The notes under the pieces: generated by a model
Seen by the model: the letters and a program-made list of their open reading frames with translations, nothing else
Database searches by the model: none
Told to the model about the DNA's origin: nothing
Shown: positions 6,881 through 9,506 of the stretch, piece after piece
Position numbering within the stretch: the stretch's first letter is position 1
Layout of the letters: each line of letters starts with the position of its first letter
Source of the DNA: Pseudomonadota bacterium
GTDB lineage: Bacteria > Desulfobacterota > WTBG01 > JAGOGO01
Assembly: GCA_021160085.1 (NCBI GenBank)
Contig: JAGHDE010000140.1
Coordinates: 1 to 9,506, forward strand
DNA: 9,506 nt
Direction of reading: 5' to 3'
Translations under genes and position numbers: made by a program

Positions 6881-8117
6881 GGCTCTCTCCGTGCTCCTGC
6901 TCTTTATTATTAACTGAAATGGTATCCTGACCAACGATACGAAGTCTCATTCCCTCTACGGCTCCACTGAGAGATGTAAGCACCACTTTCTCCCCTTCCT
7001 TAATCCCTGATGTAACCCATACTTCTTCATCAGTGGCCCACGCATACTGCACCGGCTGAATATGCAGGCTGCCGTCTTCTCCCGTCAGCCAAACCGTGTT
7101 GTTGTCGCGGAGCGCTGATCTCGGTACAGAAATCACATTCTCAAGCACTTTTCCGAAGAGGGAAACTTCAACAAACATCCCCAGCGCCAAATCAGTTCCA
7201 TTTTTTGTCTTGCTTTTACTGTATGGATGTTTGACTTGAACAACGGTCTTGACCATCCGGCCTTTAGCATCAACCTCTCCAAGAGACCGGTTTAGCACAC
7301 CCGGCCAGGTGTAAACACGAGAACCGGCTTTTAAGCGGACCTCAGCATTAATTTTATTCTTCTTGCTTCCACCTACAGGCACCTCAAGCCACGTCATCTC
7401 CTGAAATGAAAGGGGAACAACAATTTCAACCATATCTGTCCCGAACAGTTGTCCCAGATTTTCTCCTGCGCGCACATACTGGCCCACATCAATAGACTCG
7501 GCGCGTATCATGCAGTTAAAAGGAGCTTCGAACCGGGTTCGTTTAAGGTCCAGAAAGGCTCTACTAAGAAAAGCACGGGCGGCATCCACCTGAGCACGGG
7601 CATTTTCTAACTGCGGTTCATACAACACCAGCGGACTTGGTGACAGCAGTATTTCTTTGGTATTTTCATCATTATTATTTTTTTGTCTTTTCCATTTCTC
7701 CCACTGAATGCGGGCAACTCGGGCGTCACTTTCTACCTTAGCCAGCTCATATTCAGCTTTTTTAAGGTCTGCCCTGGCCATTTCCACCGCCAGTTCATAA
7801 TCTATCTTCTCGATTCTAAACAAGTGCCTGCCTTGCTGAAATATGCCGCCGGCAACAAACTGCGGGGCAACCCAAACCACCTTTCCGCTTACCTGGGGAA
7901 CAATATTGGCTTCCATCCTTGGCTGTACTGTTCCATATCCCCGCACAGTAACTGTTTTGTTTTCGGACCTGACCGTCATTGTCTGAACAAGGGCTCCCCC
8001 AGGTTCTTTATGGGCCTTCGGGGGAGGTTCTTTCAGAGCAATGATGATGCGAAAACCGATTGCGCTTACAGCAATGATCAGCAGGGGTAATATTACTTTG
8101 ATGACAGTAGGTCTCAT
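6873..8117 (-). CDS. RND efflux periplasmic adaptor (membrane fusion protein)
   Basis: HlyD/AcrA-type adaptor that links the inner-membrane permease to the outer-membrane channel, 414 aa. Residues 5-27 form an uncleaved membrane anchor with no lipobox cysteine. Then come the first half of the lipoyl domain (about 60-105, GYGTVQPRMEANIVPQVSGK), a coiled-coil hairpin (about 107-190) whose turn holds a polar NNNDEN stretch and PLVLYEPQL, the second lipoyl half (about 194-235, RTRFEAPFNCMI and VGQYVRAGENL), and beta-barrel plus membrane-proximal domains (ALGMFVEVSLFG, VISVPRSALRDNNTVWL). The ATG at 8117 has AAGGA 6 bases upstream. It lies 18 bases after the channel gene and overlaps the permease start by 8 bases, indicating one transcript and coupled translation. 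Confidence 0.94.
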   Translation of the reverse strand: MRPTVIKVILPLLIIAVSAIGFRIIIALKEPPPKAHKEPGGALVQTMTVRSENKTVTVRGYGTVQPRMEANIVPQVSGKVVWVAPQFVAGGIFQQGRHLFRIEKIDYELAVEMARADLKKAEYELAKVESDARVARIQWEKWKRQKNNNDENTKEILLSPSPLVLYEPQLENARAQVDAARAFLSRAFLDLKRTRFEAPFNCMIRAESIDVGQYVRAGENLGQLFGTDMVEIVVPLSFQEMTWLEVPVGGSKKNKINAEVRLKAGSRVYTWPGVLNRSLGEVDAKGRMVKTVVQVKHPYSKSKTKNGTDLALGMFVEVSLFGKVLENVISVPRSALRDNNTVWLTGEDGSLHIQPVQYAWATDEEVWVTSGIKEGEKVVLTSLSGAVEGMRLRIVGQDTISVNNKEQEHGESHE

Positions 8118-8135
8118 AGATATCCTTTCTTGCCA

Positions 8136-9506
8136 TTATTCATTGTACATTTTTTCTAAACGCTGGTTAACCACGGTTTGCTGCCAGCTTCCTCCCAGAA
8201 CTCGAGTCAGCTCAATACGATCACTGAAAACTGCTCTCCGGGAGCTAATCAACTGGCGCTTCGACAGGTAATAATTGCGCTGTGCCATCAATACCGGCAG
8301 ATAATCGCTCAATCCCTGAACATAACGATAAAGAGACATTTCAAGAACATTTACAGATGCTTCAACCAGGTTTTCTAAACGTTTAATTTCTTCCTCCCTT
8401 TTTTGGTTTTTTACCAAGGCATCTTCTACTTCCTGAAAAGCCCTCAAGACAACACTTCGATAGTTACTGAGCAACTCTTGATACCGGGCTTTACAGCGTT
8501 CTACTTCAGCCTTGCGTTTGCCTCCGTCGATAATTGGCTGGGTAATCTGTCCAATCAAATTCCAGAATAACAGGTCAGACTGGAAAAGACTGCTCACCTC
8601 CAAAGCGGTATATCCTCCTGCCGATGAAAGATTAAAACTGGGAAACCGATCGGCAACCGCGGCTTCGATAAGAGCGTCTGAAGCTTTAAAACGCAGCAGA
8701 GCAGCTTGAATATCAGGCCGCTGTTTTAATAGTGTTGCCGGCAAATCAACCGGAACCGGGGGCGGCGCCGGAGGCAACTCCTGTTTTTCTCCCCCACAAT
8801 CAATTTGAGGATACCGGCCAAGCAAAATGGAAAGAGCATGTTCCCGAATTGCCAGCTCCTGCTCCAAGCCCGGTTTTTGGGCGAAGGCGTCCGCTAAATT
8901 TTGCTGTGCCTGATACATATCAAGAGCGGAGACGACTCCCTGCAAATACTTGTCTTCCACAAGCTCCAATGCTTGCTGGAAGCTTTCTATGGTCTGCTCA
9001 AGCAGGCGCAACTGCTGTTTGCTTTCGATAATTTGAAAGTAGAGATTGCCAACCTCTGCCGCCAGTGAGACATAAAGCGCTTCAATATCTGCTTCGGTTG
9101 CAAAAACTTCCAAAAGGGCGGCCTTGCTGCCGGACTTAAGCTTATTCCATAAATCAACCTCATAGCTCGCTGCCGCTGAAAGTCCAAATGCGTTATCCGT
9201 CTCTGCGCCAAAAAAGGAGGTCATCCGTTCTCGTGCGGCACTGGCGCTTAGAGTAGTCTTAAATTTGCGTGCTGAATCAGTAATTCGATATTCAGCCTGA
9301 AACTGACGCCAGCGGTTACAGACAGCTTCAAGGTCGAGGTTGTTTTTAAACATTTCTTCCATCAGTTCGTTTAACTGATAATCATCGAACAAGGTCCACC
9401 ACCTGTCAGCAGGCTGACCGGATTGCTCAAGCTGATGCTGAAACGCAGAAGGAATTGTCGGCATATCCTCATTCAAACGGGACCGGTAGGGACTGCATCC
9501 CCATAC
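8136..9506 (-). CDS. NodT-family outer-membrane efflux lipoprotein (5' partial)
   Basis: Outer-membrane channel (TolC/OprM-like, OEP family) of the pump. The frame stays open to the window edge. Reading in from base 9506 gives VWGC-SPYRS, a plausible end of a lipoprotein signal peptide with the lipid-modified cysteine as the fourth visible residue. The in-frame TTG at 9476 is therefore not the start; about 15-20 signal residues are missing. 456 residues are visible. NodT hallmarks: DRWWTLFDDYQLNELM near the N terminus, SYEVDLW, DMYQAQQNLADA, LPATLLKQRPDIQAALLRFKAS, FPSFNLSSAGGYTAL, and LIGQITQPIIDGGKRKAEVE. Two OEP repeats are separated by a proline-rich linker (LPPAPPPVPVDLP). It is the first of the three pump genes in the window. 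Any upstream regulator or promoter lies outside. Confidence 0.94.
   Translation of the reverse strand, partial: VWGCSPYRSRLNEDMPTIPSAFQHQLEQSGQPADRWWTLFDDYQLNELMEEMFKNNLDLEAVCNRWRQFQAEYRITDSARKFKTTLSASAARERMTSFFGAETDNAFGLSAAASYEVDLWNKLKSGSKAALLEVFATEADIEALYVSLAAEVGNLYFQIIESKQQLRLLEQTIESFQQALELVEDKYLQGVVSALDMYQAQQNLADAFAQKPGLEQELAIREHALSILLGRYPQIDCGGEKQELPPAPPPVPVDLPATLLKQRPDIQAALLRFKASDALIEAAVADRFPSFNLSSAGGYTALEVSSLFQSDLLFWNLIGQITQPIIDGGKRKAEVERCKARYQELLSNYRSVVLRAFQEVEDALVKNQKREEEIKRLENLVEASVNVLEMSLYRYVQGLSDYLPVLMAQRNYYLSKRQLISSRRAVFSDRIELTRVLGGSWQQTVVNQRLEKMYNE

Noticed and set aside
6533..6913. A 126-aa + strand ORF opposite the permease N terminus
   Set aside because: It is a shadow of the real minus-strand genes, with no start signal or family resemblance.
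6881..6934. An 18-residue N-terminal extension of the permease
   Set aside because: It lies inside the adaptor gene, lacks a good ribosome binding site, and precedes the standard RND N terminus beginning at 6880.
1..9506. CRISPR arrays, tRNA or rRNA genes, insertion sequences, integrase or phage genes
   Set aside because: No regularly spaced repeats, tRNA-like cloverleaf, transposase motifs or terminal inverted repeats were seen on either strand.

Overview
The window looks like chromosomal DNA of a Gram-negative anaerobe with an Rnf complex, most likely a sulfate-reducing or related Desulfobacterota (inference). The reasons are an RnfB with extra ferredoxin clusters, the gene order rnfA-rnfB-apbE, moderate AT-richness, and a three-part RND efflux pump that needs an outer membrane. 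I cannot name a genus from sequence alone.

Left half (positions 2-3279, + strand): the 3' end of an rnf operon. It holds the C-terminal two thirds of RnfA, a complete RnfB, a Tat-exported protein with a C-terminal NusG domain II-like module, and a membrane-anchored ApbE flavin transferase. RnfA and RnfB belong to the ion-pumping ferredoxin:NAD+ oxidoreductase. ApbE is the enzyme that attaches FMN covalently to RnfG and RnfD, whose genes would lie upstream of the window. The Tat protein sits between rnfB and apbE with only 8 bases before apbE, so it is probably an accessory factor of the same system. It is the least understood gene here.

Middle (3280-3742): a gap between converging gene sets. 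It contains one short minus-strand gene (62 aa, unknown function) with a very strong ribosome binding site, a small inverted repeat at its stop codon, and a hairpin plus a long T-tract after the efflux operon.

Right half (3743-9506, - strand): an efflux operon transcribed from right to left. It encodes a NodT-type outer-membrane lipoprotein (running off the right edge), a periplasmic adaptor and an inner-membrane RND permease. The adaptor and permease genes overlap by 8 bases. Together they would form a tripartite pump across both membranes; the substrate cannot be read from the sequence. No RNA genes, CRISPR arrays, insertion sequences or gene-free stretches longer than 300 bases were seen. 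Most of the window is ordinary. The best leads are the Tat/NusG-II protein, a missing cluster cysteine in RnfB, and the small gene in the convergent gap.
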